A DNA stretch of 64,000 nt from Pectobacterium atrosepticum (lineage in GTDB: Bacteria > Pseudomonadota > Gammaproteobacteria > Enterobacterales > Enterobacteriaceae), in contig CP036163.1 of the NCBI GenBank assembly GCA_019056595.1, positions 3,968,001 through 4,032,000 on the forward strand, in the 5' to 3' direction. Under the pieces are notes generated by a model, which saw nothing but the letters and a program-made list of their open reading frames with translations, had not been told where the DNA came from and made no database searches. Of the stretch, positions 1-9,079 are shown in pieces (the first letter of the stretch is position 1; each line of letters starts with the position of its first letter). Position numbers and translations under genes: made by a program.

Positions 1-1375
1 TACGCTGGCGCTGTCCGCCTGAAAATTCATGGGGATAGCGATTCAGGCTACTTTGCGGCAGACCAACACGCTCGATGATATTTTTGATCGCCTGCTGTCT
101 CTGCGAACGATCGCCAAGGCTGTGCACAATCAGCGGCGTTTCAAGAATGTGCTGAATGCTGTGGCGTGGATTCAGCGAGGCATAGGGATCCTGAAAGATC
201 ATCTGTACCCGCTGACGTAACGCTTTCAGCCGAGATTCTTTTAGCGTGGTGATGTCTTGCCCATCAAAAACGATCTGCCCGTGTGAAGGCGGTAACAGAC
301 GCAGAATAGTTTTGGACAAGGTCGATTTACCACAGCCGGATTCGCCCACCAGACCCAGCGTTTCTCCGGGTAAAATCGTCAGTGACACATCGTCAACCGC
401 TAGCACCTTGCCCTGCGGTGTTGAATAGCAGGTCTGAATGTTTTGCAGTGAGAGCAGCGGCTGCTGGTCGGTATCGATGGCTCGGTGAATCAAGCTAGGC
501 GGCGTCAGCAGCGTAAAACTTGAGTCGTCGTCCGTCGTCGCGTGGTGGATTTCTGCCAGCCGATGGGTACGGTAATGTCTGTCCTGATCCATATGCAGCG
601 ATGTCGCCAACAGCCCGCGCGTGTAGTTGTGTTTGGGGAAAACGTTATGCTTGGGTGACTGAAACAGGTCAGCCGCCTGTGCTTCTTCTACTTTTTGCCC
701 GGCATACATCACCGCCACGCGGTCGGCCCATTGCGCAACTAGCCCGAGATCGTGGGTAATCAGCAGCAGGCTCATTGAGAATTCGCGTCGCAGATTATCC
801 AGCAGCGCCAGAATTTGTGCCTGAATGGTGACGTCTAGCGCGGTGGTCGGCTCATCGGCAATTAGCAAGCGCGGACGGCACGCCACTGCCATGGCGATCA
901 TGACGCGCTGACGCTGGCCGCCAGACAGGTTATGTGGATAGTCATCCACCCGACGCGCCGGTTCAGGGATCTTGACCAGATCCAGCAGCTCGATAGCGCG
1001 AGTCCGTGCCTGTGCAGGCGTTAGCGCTTCATGCAGCCGCAGCGTTTCACTAATCTGCTGCCCGATAGAGAGCACTGGATTGAGTGAGGTCATCGGTTCC
1101 TGAAAAATCATCGACAGCGCATTGCCGCGTAGTTGGCGCATCTTGCGATCCGGCAGGGTAAGCAGATCGTGTCCGTCAAACAGAATTCGGCCGCTGATTT
1201 TTCCCGGCTCGGCGACCAGTCTCATCAGGGATAGCGCCGTTGCGGATTTACCGCAGCCGGATTCACCGACCAGCGCCAGCGTTTCTCCGGCATTAATCGT
1301 CAGGTTGAGCCCTCGAACCGCTTGATGGCCGGGAAAATCGACGCGTAAATCTTGAATATCGACCAGCGGCTTCAT
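1..1375 (-). CDS. Peptide-type ABC importer, tandem ATP-binding protein (3' end beyond window)
   Basis: This gene encodes the energising subunit of a family-5 (dipeptide/oligopeptide/nickel-type) ABC importer. Both nucleotide-binding domains lie on one chain, as in GsiA or YejF. Translating the minus strand from the ATG at 1375 gives about 458 residues before the window edge. The first Walker A, GESGCGKS, is near residues 37-44, followed by LSGGQRQR and a Walker B LLIADEP. The second domain has another GESGCGKS and reaches its FSGGQRQR signature exactly at the edge, so its Walker B, H-loop and C-terminus are missing here. The start overlaps the stop of the upstream permease gene (ATGA), which indicates translational coupling. 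The family assignment is secure. The substrate cannot be read from an ATPase. Confidence 0.93.
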   Translation of the reverse strand, partial: MKPLVDIQDLRVDFPGHQAVRGLNLTINAGETLALVGESGCGKSATALSLMRLVAEPGKISGRILFDGHDLLTLPDRKMRQLRGNALSMIFQEPMTSLNPVLSIGQQISETLRLHEALTPAQARTRAIELLDLVKIPEPARRVDDYPHNLSGGQRQRVMIAMAVACRPRLLIADEPTTALDVTIQAQILALLDNLRREFSMSLLLITHDLGLVAQWADRVAVMYAGQKVEEAQAADLFQSPKHNVFPKHNYTRGLLATSLHMDQDRHYRTHRLAEIHHATTDDDSSFTLLTPPSLIHRAIDTDQQPLLSLQNIQTCYSTPQGKVLAVDDVSLTILPGETLGLVGESGCGKSTLSKTILRLLPPSHGQIVFDGQDITTLKESRLKALRQRVQMIFQDPYASLNPRHSIQHILETPLIVHSLGDRSQRQQAIKNIIERVGLPQSSLNRYPHEFSGGQRQR

Positions 1376-2310
1376 GCGCTTCTCCCCCGTAAGCGTGGAT
1401 TCAGGGCATCGTTCAACGCGTCGCCAACCAGATTCAGTGACAGCACGGTTAAGACCAGCGCAGTGCCGGGTAGGGCGGTAAGAAACCAGGCGGTACGCAG
1501 CGATTCGCGGCCTGCGCCGATCATGCTGCCCCAGCTCACGCGGTTCGGATCGCCAAAGCCTAAGAAAGATAAGGCGGACTCAATCAAAATGGCCGAGGCA
1601 ACCATGACCGATGTGGTGACGATGATCGACGGCAGTGCGTTTGGCAGCATTTCCTGAAAGATGATTCGCAGGCTGGAGAATCCCTGACTGCGTGCGGCTA
1701 ATACAAAATCGCTTTCACGCAGCGAGCGAAACTCGGCCCGCACCAGACGTGCAATCGTTGGCCAGGAGGCAATACCGATGGCCAGAGAAATCAGCGTAAC
1801 CGAAGGGGAACCGATGGCGACCAGTACCACGACCAGCAAAAAGGTCGGGAAGGTCTGGAACAGTTCGGTTATGTGGACCAGCAGGTCATCAATCCGACCG
1901 CCAAAATAGCCCGCCAGCGCACCGACGACGGTGCCAATTAACAGGCTGACCATCACGGCTGAGAAGCCAATTTGCAAGGAAACCTGTGAACCGTGGACGA
2001 TGCCAGCAGCGACATCCCGGCCCATCGAATCGGTTCCCAATGGGAAATCAGGGTTTTCGCCCGGCCACAAGAAAGGCTGAGCGACCATATCCAGCGGATC
2101 GCCGGGATACAGTAACGGCGCAAGCACCGCCATCAGAAATACCGTAATCAGCAACAGCAGGCCGGCCATCCCTGCGGGATTACGGGTAAATGCACGTACC
2201 TCCGGCGACAGGCGAAAAGGCGTTTTTAACGGGCGAGTCGCCGCTGAGCTAATAACGCCATCTGCTGCAGCTTTCTTCGGCGCGAGGTTTTCAGGAGAAA
2301 GGTTATTCAT
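1372..2310 (-). CDS. Peptide-type ABC importer permease (DppC-like)
   Basis: This is the second inner-membrane permease of the importer, 312 residues long and of the DppC/OppC type. A polar N-terminal tail of about 40 residues precedes the first membrane helix (GLLLLITVFLMAVLAPLL). Further hydrophobic segments follow. The EAA-type cytoplasmic loop that docks with the ATPase is at LVRAEFRSLRESDFVLAARS. The gene lies two bases after the partner permease gene and overlaps the ATPase start by four bases. A possible Shine-Dalgarno AAGG sits about nine bases before the ATG. It should form a heterodimeric pore with the product of 2312-3298. The substrate is unknown. Confidence 0.93.
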   Translation of the reverse strand: MNNLSPENLAPKKAAADGVISSAATRPLKTPFRLSPEVRAFTRNPAGMAGLLLLITVFLMAVLAPLLYPGDPLDMVAQPFLWPGENPDFPLGTDSMGRDVAAGIVHGSQVSLQIGFSAVMVSLLIGTVVGALAGYFGGRIDDLLVHITELFQTFPTFLLVVVLVAIGSPSVTLISLAIGIASWPTIARLVRAEFRSLRESDFVLAARSQGFSSLRIIFQEMLPNALPSIIVTTSVMVASAILIESALSFLGFGDPNRVSWGSMIGAGRESLRTAWFLTALPGTALVLTVLSLNLVGDALNDALNPRLRGRSA

Positions 2311-2311
2311 A

Positions 2312-3298
2312 TCAGCGAGCCTTAATTCGGGGATCGAGCCAGGATTGCAGTAAGTCCACTAGCACGTTAGCCAAAATGACTAAGAAAGCGGAAAGCAGCA
2401 GGACACCCAGCAAGACGTTGAAGTCGCGTGCCATCACCGCCTCCAGCGCCAGACGGCCCAGTCCCGGCCAGCTAAAGACCGTCTCGACCACGGCCGCGCC
2501 GCCCAGCAGATTGCCGAAGTGCATACCTGCAACGGTAGTGATAGGCAGCAGCGCACAGCGCAGAATGTGCCTGACGGTGACCCGCAGCGGCGACAACCCT
2601 TTGGCATGTGCGGTGCGCACGAAATCTTGCTGAGCGATTTCCAGCATGGCCGCTCGGGTCAGGCGGGCATAAATGGCAATAAAAAAGCTGCTCAGCGCCA
2701 GTACCGGGAGAATGGCATGCTGCAACATATCCTTGAAATACGCCCAGCCGGTCAGGTTCGCGCCGATGGTGATGTTGCCACCGCTTGGCAGCCAATCAAG
2801 ATGAACGGAAAACAGGATCAGCGTCATCAGGCCGATCCAAAATCCCGGAGTGGAATAGAGCAACAGGGCGATCAGAGAAAGCAGACGATCGGGCCATTTA
2901 CCCGCCCATACCGCCATTATCGCCCCCAGTGTGATACCGATAACGATGGCGAATACCTGCGACAGCAGCATCAGGAACAGTGTGCCCGGCAACCGCGACA
3001 GGATCAGGTCCATCACCGGTGCGTTGTAGCGGGGAGAGAAGCCGAGGCTGAACTGTGCCAAATTGCCTAAATAAACCGAGAGCTGTTGCAGTATGGGCTG
3101 ATCGAGACCGAATTGGGCGCGCAGGTGTGCCATGGTCGCTTCGGTTGCATTGCCTGATTCGCCAGCCAGCACATCAACGGCGTCTCCCGGCACCAACTGC
3201 AACAGGAAAAACACCAGAATGATAATGCCAATCGCCGTTGGCAGCGCATGAAGCAGAGTACGCCACAGTACGCGCCCGATTCGTTCTACTTTATTCAT
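2312..3298 (-). CDS. Peptide-type ABC importer permease (DppB-like)
   Basis: This is the first permease of the importer, of the DppB/OppB type and about 328 residues long. It has an N-terminal hydrophobic helix (ALPTAIGIIILVFFLLQLVP), the periplasmic region typical of DppB proteins and a C-terminal EAA-type loop around TRAAMLEIAQQDFVRTAHAK. I prefer the ATG at 3298 over the GTG one codon upstream, because AAGG lies six bases before it. The gene sits 53 bases downstream of the solute-binding protein gene on the same strand, so one operon is likely: binding protein, permease, permease, ATPase. Confidence 0.92.
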   Translation of the reverse strand: MNKVERIGRVLWRTLLHALPTAIGIIILVFFLLQLVPGDAVDVLAGESGNATEATMAHLRAQFGLDQPILQQLSVYLGNLAQFSLGFSPRYNAPVMDLILSRLPGTLFLMLLSQVFAIVIGITLGAIMAVWAGKWPDRLLSLIALLLYSTPGFWIGLMTLILFSVHLDWLPSGGNITIGANLTGWAYFKDMLQHAILPVLALSSFFIAIYARLTRAAMLEIAQQDFVRTAHAKGLSPLRVTVRHILRCALLPITTVAGMHFGNLLGGAAVVETVFSWPGLGRLALEAVMARDFNVLLGVLLLSAFLVILANVLVDLLQSWLDPRIKAR

Positions 3299-3351
3299 CA
3301 CATACCTTCATGAGAGTTCCCCTGCCCGCGCAGGGGAATGCTGTATTACGA

Positions 3352-4938
3352 TTACTGATCCACCCACACGTCGGCGAGGCTGCCGTTGACGCCCTGAATA
3401 TCCGTGACGACGTTATGCACGCGCTTGTTGTAAATCGTCTGGCGCTTGATCTGGAGCAGGTTCAAATCAGGAATATCCGTGGCGATGATGCGTTGGAACT
3501 GTTTGTACAATTCCACGCGTTTTTCAGAATCGGTTTCCACCGAGGCCTGCTCAAGCAGACGGTCTACTTCTGGGTTGCTGTAATGTGAGCCGTTGCCGAA
3601 AGGCACGCCCGGTTGATAGGTTTTTGACCAGTACAGGCGCTGCACGCCTACCGCGGGATCGAACAGGTTTGAAATAGAGCCGTTGTTGAAATCAAAGTCG
3701 CGGTCGGTATAAACGCGCTTAACGAAGGTGGCGAAATCCTGAGAGCGAATGGTGACGTCAATACCGACTTTAGCCAGCGACGATTTGAGATATTCCGCTA
3801 CGCGTTTGAAGCTGTCGCCATAGGGCATGAAGTCATGTACCAGCTTGAAGCGGATACCGTTTGCCTGACGCGGGAAGCCCGCTTCGTCCAACAGTTTGTT
3901 CGCTTTGGCAATATCGAAGCCATAAGGTGACGGCGTCGTATCATGGAACTGCGCCAACTCCGGCGTAATCGGCGTTGGTGAGCTTACCGCATAGCCGTAC
4001 CACACCACGTTTTTCAACACATCAATATTGATGCTGTGCGCAATAGCCTGACGAACCTTCAGGTTCTTCAGATAAGGGTTATCCAGATTGAACTCGATGC
4101 GGGTTTGCGTCGGGCTGTAACCATAGCCAGCGGTTTCAATGCCTAGCTTGGGGTTTTTCTTGATGCGTTCAATTTCACTCAGCGGAACGGGAGAATCGCT
4201 TCCCAGATCCAATGCGCCGGTTTCAAGCGCAATCGTCCGAGTGGCGGCATCGGGGATGATCTTCACTACCAGTTTATCGACATACGGCTTAGGGCTGTCC
4301 CAGTAGTTCGGGTTACGTTCATAAAGGATATGGCTGCCACGCACCCATTCCTTGAACACAAACGGGCCAGTACCAATCGGTGCGGTATTGTGAGGGTTAG
4401 ACAGAATGTTTGTGCCTTCATATAAGTGTTTTGGCACGATAGGCGCTTCGTTGGCGGAGAACGCGCTCAGCAGGTAAGGTGCGGGTTTTGACAGTTCAAG
4501 AATCGCGGTATACGGATCGGGTGTTTTCACTTCGGTGACGTTGGCAAAGGTGCCTTGACCGCGTGAATTGTATTTTTTGACAGTCAGAATGGAAAACGCG
4601 ACGTCCGCAGAGGTGAAGTTTTGCCCGTCATGCCATTTCACACCTTTACGCAGGTGGAACGTATATTGTTTACCGTCCGGGCTAACCGACCAACTGGTCG
4701 CAAGTTGCGGGGTTGGCTTCATATCGAAATCGTAATTCAACAGGCCTTCAATCACCTTGGCGTTGATCTTCATCACCGCGCCGCTGGTGCTAACCAGGCT
4801 GGTTAAAACCGGTGGCTCAGGCTCGGCCAGAAAATTCAGCGTGCCGCCGCGTTTGGGCGTCAACGTTTCCGCCTGTGCGGCAAGCCCGAAGAGCGAAGAC
4901 GTCAGAATCAGCGCTGACAAGAAGAAATTTTTTTTCAT
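3352..4938 (-). CDS. Peptide-type ABC importer, periplasmic substrate-binding protein
   Basis: This gene encodes a family-5 solute-binding protein (SBP_bac_5) of about 528 residues. A Sec signal peptide (MKKNFFLSALIL, then a hydrophobic core) probably ends at AAQA before ETLTPKRGG. The mature part begins with the GGTLNFLAEPEP pattern usual after cleavage in this family. It also carries the family motif WHDGQNFTSADVAFS near residue 105. The ATG at 4938 has GGGA just upstream; an ATG three codons earlier (4947) is possible but has no room for a ribosome site. Relatives bind di- and oligopeptides, glutathione, nickel chelates, opines or sugars, so the ligand is open. It is first in its operon and divergent from a molybdoenzyme gene. 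Confidence 0.92.
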   Translation of the reverse strand: MKKNFFLSALILTSSLFGLAAQAETLTPKRGGTLNFLAEPEPPVLTSLVSTSGAVMKINAKVIEGLLNYDFDMKPTPQLATSWSVSPDGKQYTFHLRKGVKWHDGQNFTSADVAFSILTVKKYNSRGQGTFANVTEVKTPDPYTAILELSKPAPYLLSAFSANEAPIVPKHLYEGTNILSNPHNTAPIGTGPFVFKEWVRGSHILYERNPNYWDSPKPYVDKLVVKIIPDAATRTIALETGALDLGSDSPVPLSEIERIKKNPKLGIETAGYGYSPTQTRIEFNLDNPYLKNLKVRQAIAHSINIDVLKNVVWYGYAVSSPTPITPELAQFHDTTPSPYGFDIAKANKLLDEAGFPRQANGIRFKLVHDFMPYGDSFKRVAEYLKSSLAKVGIDVTIRSQDFATFVKRVYTDRDFDFNNGSISNLFDPAVGVQRLYWSKTYQPGVPFGNGSHYSNPEVDRLLEQASVETDSEKRVELYKQFQRIIATDIPDLNLLQIKRQTIYNKRVHNVVTDIQGVNGSLADVWVDQ

Positions 4939-5067
4939 ATTTCCCATCCGTATGCAGAGGGCAGAGGTGTGCTCCCCGCTTTATTTTTTAATGGCGTGTT
5001 TTGAATGATGTGTTTGGGGTGACAACGCACCTTTCTCTGAAGAAGAGAAACTAGGTCAACATCGGGG

Positions 5068-5092
5068 CAGTAATGAAATAACGTCATTACTG
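5068..5092. promoter_or_regulatory. Perfect inverted repeat, candidate operator
   Basis: The sequence reads CAGTAATGA, seven bases, then TCATTACTG. These are nine-base arms with no mismatch, about 130 bases upstream of the importer binding-protein start. The 16-base centre-to-centre spacing is compatible with a dimeric helix-turn-helix repressor or activator. I do not recognise the regulator. No regulator gene lies next to it inside the window. Confidence 0.5.
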
Positions 5093-5205
5093 TTGCTGTG
5101 TGGCGTAATGGTTTTCATGCTGCGTTCCTGGTTTGAATAACGAACAAAGAATAAAACTGCCTGAATTTTAAAGTGGGTCACTTAAGCCTCATTTTAGGAA
5201 AAACA

Positions 5206-5240
5206 CGGGGATGAGGTTCCCGCAGGGATACCTCGCCCCG
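5206..5240. repeat. Two-tier hairpin, possible REP-like element
   Basis: CGGGG pairs with CCCCG, and inside it GAGGT-TCCC pairs with GGGA-T-ACCTC around a GCA loop. Short outer arms ACACGG (5203-5208) and CCGTGT (5249-5254) may extend it. No U-run follows on either strand, so it is not a standard terminator. It resembles intergenic palindromic repeats, but only one copy was noticed in this window. Confidence 0.4.
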
Positions 5241-5459
5241 TAGTCACTCCGTGTATCTCGGTTCTTAAACGATCGGCATTATCCTGAACCACCTCTTTAT
5301 TTTCTGGTTAAACCCTAGCCTAACGCGTGTTTTAAACGAACGTTTTAATATGGATAAGTAATGTCATATTACGCATAAGCTATTCACTCTTCTTGCTGTT
5401 GGGGGCGTGGATAATTCAGGTTATTATCCACCCTGCTAATTACTTATCCTGAGGTTGTC

Positions 5460-7718
5460 ATGGCGATTAAACGTTATCCACATCTTGCGCACTGGGGCGC
5501 GTTTACCGCTGTGGTTGAAGACGGCAGACTGATTCGATGCGAGCCGTTTGCTGACGATCCAGCACCGTCCGCCATGCTCGATTCCATCGTACCGCTGGTG
5601 TATTCCGACCGGCGTATCCGTCGGCCTTCGGTGCGTCGTTCCTGGCTTCAGAAACGCGAAAACAGCGACAGAACGCTGCGCGGCCGGGAGGACTTTGTTG
5701 AGGTGGATTGGGACGTCGCACTCGATCTGGTTGCGCAGGAAAATCGCCGTATTCGCGATCGCTACGGTGCGGACGGCATGTTTGCGGGGTCCTACGGTTG
5801 GTCATCTGCCGGGCGCTATCACCATGCGCGTTCTCAGGTTCGACGCTTCTATTTTTCCGGCGGTGGCGCGGTCGATCAGCAGGGCAATTACAGCTGGGGC
5901 GCGGCGCAGTTCTTCCTGCCGTACGTGATCGGCACCTTCCACCCGCTGACGGGCAAAGTAACCGAATGGCGCAGCGTCGCCGAGCACTGTGATATTTTCC
6001 TCGCGTTTGGCGGTCTGGCGCTGAAAAACGCACAGGTGGCGTCCGGCGGGGCCGGGCACCACACGCTTAAGCCCGCGCTGGAAGCGCTGGTGGCGAAAGG
6101 GATTCCGGTGATTAACATCAGCCCGATGCGCGATGATTGCCCTGAATTTGTGAATGCCGAGTGGATTCCAATTCGCCCGAATACCGATGTCGCCTTGATG
6201 CTGGCACTGGGCTATGAAATTCAGCGCCTGGGGGCTGACGATAAGGATTTCCTGCAACGCTACTGCGTTGGCTACGAGCAACTGAGTGATTATTTGCACG
6301 GTCGCGGCGACGGCGTGGTGAAAACCCCCGAATGGGCCAGCGACATCACAGGCATTCCCGCCGAGCGCATCCGGCGTCTGGCGCAGCAGTTGATCGGCGT
6401 ACGCAGCTTCATTACCTGTTCTTACTCCGTGCAGCGTGCCCATCGTGGCGAACAGCCTTATTGGATGATGATTGCGCTGTCCTCCATGCTGGGACAGGTA
6501 GGGTTACCAGGCGGCGGATTTTCCTTCGGCCACGGTTCTATGAATAGCGTCGGCAACGAGCGTATTTCAACGCCTGCGCCAGCTTCTCCATCAACCCCGA
6601 ACGCGGGGAAGGCGATTCCCGTGGCGCGCATCGCCGATATGCTCTTGCATCCCGGCACGCCTTATACCTTTCAGGGCGAAACCCATACTTATCCCGATAT
6701 TCATCTGATTCACTGGGCGGGCGGCAACCCGTTCCATCATCATCAGCAGTTGAACCGTCTGGTGGACGGCTGGCGCAAACCGGATACGGTGATTGTGCAG
6801 GATATCGTCTGGACGCCAGCAGCGCAGATGGCGGACATTGTACTGCCTGTCACCACCACGCTGGAGCGTAATGATATCGGCGGGTCGTCTCGCGATCGCT
6901 TTATCTTTGCCATGCATCAGGCGATTGCGCCGCAGCATCAGGCGCGTAATGACGTGGATATTTTCAGCGAATTGGCAGAGCGTCTGGGTTATGGCGACGT
7001 GTTCACGCAAAATCGCAGCGAGCAGCAGTGGCTGGAACATCTTTATGAGGAATGTCGTTCAAGGCAGCGAGATGCCGCTGATCGCTGGCCGTCATTTGAG
7101 GAGTTCTGGCAGCAGGGACATGTAGAAATCCCGATGGATGAAAAGCCATTTGTGTTCTTTGAGGATTTCCGCCGCGATCCGCAGCAGCATGCGCTCAGTA
7201 CGCCAAGCGGTAAAATTGAACTGTTTAGCTCTGCCATCGCCAGCTATGGCTATGCGGATTTTGCGCCGCATCCTGAATGGCAGCCTCCCGTTGAATGGCT
7301 GGGTGCCAAAAGCACGGAAGAGTGGCCGCTGCACTTTATTTCTATTCAGCCGTCCGACCGTTTGCACAGCCAACTGGCCGCTACACCGCAGGTTGCCGCG
7401 AATAAGACCGCAGGAAAAGAGACGCTGTACATGCACCCGCAGGACGCCGCTGCGCGGGATATCGTCGATCGCTCACAGGTGGAAGTCAGAAACGCGCGTG
7501 GCCGTATTCTGGCGGGCGTACAGATTACCGACGGCGTCACGCCGGGCGTGGTGATTATGTCCACCGGGGCCTGGTTTGAGCCCGGCTTCGGCCAGAAAAC
7601 GTGGCATCCGGTTGAACAATCAGGAAATGCGAATGTACTGACGCTGGATATCGGCACGTCGCCGCTGACGCAGGGACCGAACGCCATGAGCTGTCTGGTG
7701 GATGTCGTGCGGGTTTAG
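5460..7718 (+). CDS. Molybdopterin-dependent oxidoreductase, BisC/TorZ-like
   Basis: The product is a 752-residue enzyme of the DMSO reductase superfamily, closest in style to biotin sulfoxide reductase BisC and the catalytic part of TorZ. The diagnostic GSYGWSSAGRYHHA is near residues 110-123; its serine at 115-116 is the expected molybdenum ligand in this subfamily. There is no N-terminal cysteine cluster for a 4Fe-4S centre. There is no twin-arginine signal either, so a cytoplasmic, bis-MGD-only enzyme is likely. The C-terminal cofactor-binding domain is present (MHPQDAAARDI, then the region ending ALDIGTSPLTQGPNA-like). Such enzymes reduce S- or N-oxides, but the substrate here is not known. 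It is divergent from a peptide-type importer. Confidence 0.88.
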   Translation: MAIKRYPHLAHWGAFTAVVEDGRLIRCEPFADDPAPSAMLDSIVPLVYSDRRIRRPSVRRSWLQKRENSDRTLRGREDFVEVDWDVALDLVAQENRRIRDRYGADGMFAGSYGWSSAGRYHHARSQVRRFYFSGGGAVDQQGNYSWGAAQFFLPYVIGTFHPLTGKVTEWRSVAEHCDIFLAFGGLALKNAQVASGGAGHHTLKPALEALVAKGIPVINISPMRDDCPEFVNAEWIPIRPNTDVALMLALGYEIQRLGADDKDFLQRYCVGYEQLSDYLHGRGDGVVKTPEWASDITGIPAERIRRLAQQLIGVRSFITCSYSVQRAHRGEQPYWMMIALSSMLGQVGLPGGGFSFGHGSMNSVGNERISTPAPASPSTPNAGKAIPVARIADMLLHPGTPYTFQGETHTYPDIHLIHWAGGNPFHHHQQLNRLVDGWRKPDTVIVQDIVWTPAAQMADIVLPVTTTLERNDIGGSSRDRFIFAMHQAIAPQHQARNDVDIFSELAERLGYGDVFTQNRSEQQWLEHLYEECRSRQRDAADRWPSFEEFWQQGHVEIPMDEKPFVFFEDFRRDPQQHALSTPSGKIELFSSAIASYGYADFAPHPEWQPPVEWLGAKSTEEWPLHFISIQPSDRLHSQLAATPQVAANKTAGKETLYMHPQDAAARDIVDRSQVEVRNARGRILAGVQITDGVTPGVVIMSTGAWFEPGFGQKTWHPVEQSGNANVLTLDIGTSPLTQGPNAMSCLVDVVRV

Positions 7719-7786
7719 CGCTATCCTGAGCCGCTTTTTCTCGCGGTTTTATTTTCCTGTGATTTTGTTTTCGTAAGGTTGGTTGA

Positions 7787-8605
7787 ATGAGTACGCAATT
7801 ATCCGAAGCCTATTTGCAACGCTTCGGCGGCACCGCGCGGTTATATGGTCAACAGGCGCTGGCGCTGTTTTCTCAGGCTCACGTTTGCGTGATTGGCATT
7901 GGTGGCGTTGGCTCCTGGGCGGCTGAGGCGCTGGCACGTACCGGCATCGGCGCGATCACGCTGATCGATATGGATGATGTGTGTGTTAGTAACACCAACC
8001 GGCAGATTCACGCGCTGCGTCAGCACACCGGACAGTCTAAGACGGAAGTGATGGCCGAACGTATTCTGGCGATCAACCCGGAATGTCGCGTCACCTGTGT
8101 GGATGATTTCATTAGCGCGGAAAACGTGGCTGAGCTGCTCGACCAGAACTTCAGCTATGTGATTGACGCTATCGACAGCGTGCGCCCGAAGGCGGCGCTG
8201 CTCTCCTACTGCCGCCGCTATAAGATCCCGGTGGTGACAACCGGCGGTGCGGGCGGGCAGATCGATCCGACCCGCATTGAAGTCGTCGATCTGGCGAAAA
8301 CGATTCAGGATCCGTTAGCCGCCAAGCTGCGTGAGCGGTTAAAGCACGATTTTAACGTGGTGAAGAACAGCAAAGGAAAGCTGGGCATCGACTGCGTGTT
8401 TTCCAGCGAACCGCTGGTTTATCCGCAACCTGACGGTTCCGTCTGTGCGTCGCGCAGTACGGCTGATGGGGTGATGCGTATGGATTGTGCGTCAGGCTTT
8501 GGCGCCGCGACAATGGTTACCGCAACCTTTGGGTTTGTTGCGGTATCTCATGCGCTGAAGAAGATGATAGCGAAAAGGGAAAGGGCGTCTGCGTTGCAGA
8601 AATAA
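7787..8605 (+). CDS. tcdA: tRNA threonylcarbamoyladenosine dehydratase
   Basis: TcdA (CsdL, YgdL) is an E1-like ATP-dependent enzyme. It dehydrates t6A at position 37 of ANN-decoding tRNAs to the cyclic form ct6A. The protein has 272 residues. The nucleotide-binding loop GIGGVGSW is at residues 37-44 and is followed by the acidic strand LIDMDDV and NRQIHA, as in ThiF/MoeB proteins. It lies next to csdE and csdA on the opposite strand, convergent with only 15 bases between the stops. In E. coli the three proteins form one sulfur-relay and tRNA-modification group. Length and motifs fit fully. Confidence 0.96.
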   Translation: MSTQLSEAYLQRFGGTARLYGQQALALFSQAHVCVIGIGGVGSWAAEALARTGIGAITLIDMDDVCVSNTNRQIHALRQHTGQSKTEVMAERILAINPECRVTCVDDFISAENVAELLDQNFSYVIDAIDSVRPKAALLSYCRRYKIPVVTTGGAGGQIDPTRIEVVDLAKTIQDPLAAKLRERLKHDFNVVKNSKGKLGIDCVFSSEPLVYPQPDGSVCASRSTADGVMRMDCASGFGAATMVTATFGFVAVSHALKKMIAKRERASALQK

Positions 8606-8620
8606 ATAACCTGAGTGGTT

Positions 8621-9076
8621 CTATTTTAGTGAAGCCTCTTGTTCGGCAATTTCCTTGATTCTGGCGGCCAGCGCCGCCAGCCCGCTTGAACGTGAAGCGC
8701 TGAGTTGAGCGCGTAGCCCCAGACTATCGAATAGCGCCAGCGGATCGTGCTGCAATAGCGCTTCTGGCGTTTTTCCCTCAACGGCGGTTAACAATACCGC
8801 CAGTAATCCCCGCACAATGCGCCCGTCGCTGTCGCCGTAAAAATGCAGCCTGCCGTCTTCCTGACGTTGATAACCCAGCCAGACGCGATTTTCACAGCCG
8901 GATAATGAAATTTCCTCGGTTTTCAGCACCTCGGGCAGCGTTGGCAGCGCTTTTGCCAGCAAAATGAGCTGCCGATAGCGATCTTCCCACGCGCGGCAGG
9001 CATCGAATCGCGCCAGCAGGTCAGCGACGGTAGTGTGGTGGCCAAAAGGGTGCGTGGTGTCAGTTGTCTGGGTCAT
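8621..9076 (-). CDS. csdE: Cysteine desulfurase sulfur acceptor subunit CsdE
   Basis: CsdE is a SufE-family protein that accepts persulfide sulfur from CsdA and stimulates its desulfurase activity in the cytoplasm. The protein has 151 residues. The acceptor cysteine is visible at residue 61 in [12 protein letters not shown], the same position as in E. coli. It is three bases downstream of csdA, in one operon. The ORF ends convergently with tcdA, whose product CsdE can also serve. Confidence 0.96.
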   Translation of the reverse strand: MTQTTDTTHPFGHHTTVADLLARFDACRAWEDRYRQLILLAKALPTLPEVLKTEEISLSGCENRVWLGYQRQEDGRLHFYGDSDGRIVRGLLAVLLTAVEGKTPEALLQHDPLALFDSLGLRAQLSASRSSGLAALAARIKEIAEQEASLK

Positions 9077-9079
9077 GGT

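Larger units (their letters stand above)
4939..5459. other. Divergent intergenic control region (about 520 bases, no gene seen)
   Basis: This region separates the minus-strand peptide importer operon from the plus-strand molybdoenzyme gene. I see no credible coding sequence. It holds a perfect 9-base inverted repeat (5068-5092) nearer the importer genes, a strong two-tier hairpin (5206-5240) and an AT-rich stretch near 5270-5400 that probably contains the molybdoenzyme promoter. The molybdoenzyme ribosome site GAGG sits six bases before its ATG. Confidence 0.6.

Noticed and set aside
5503-6443. Long minus-strand open frames inside the molybdoenzyme gene
   Set aside because: They are antisense shadows of a GC-rich gene with a clear protein family on the plus strand. 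Their translations show no recognisable domains and no ribosome sites.
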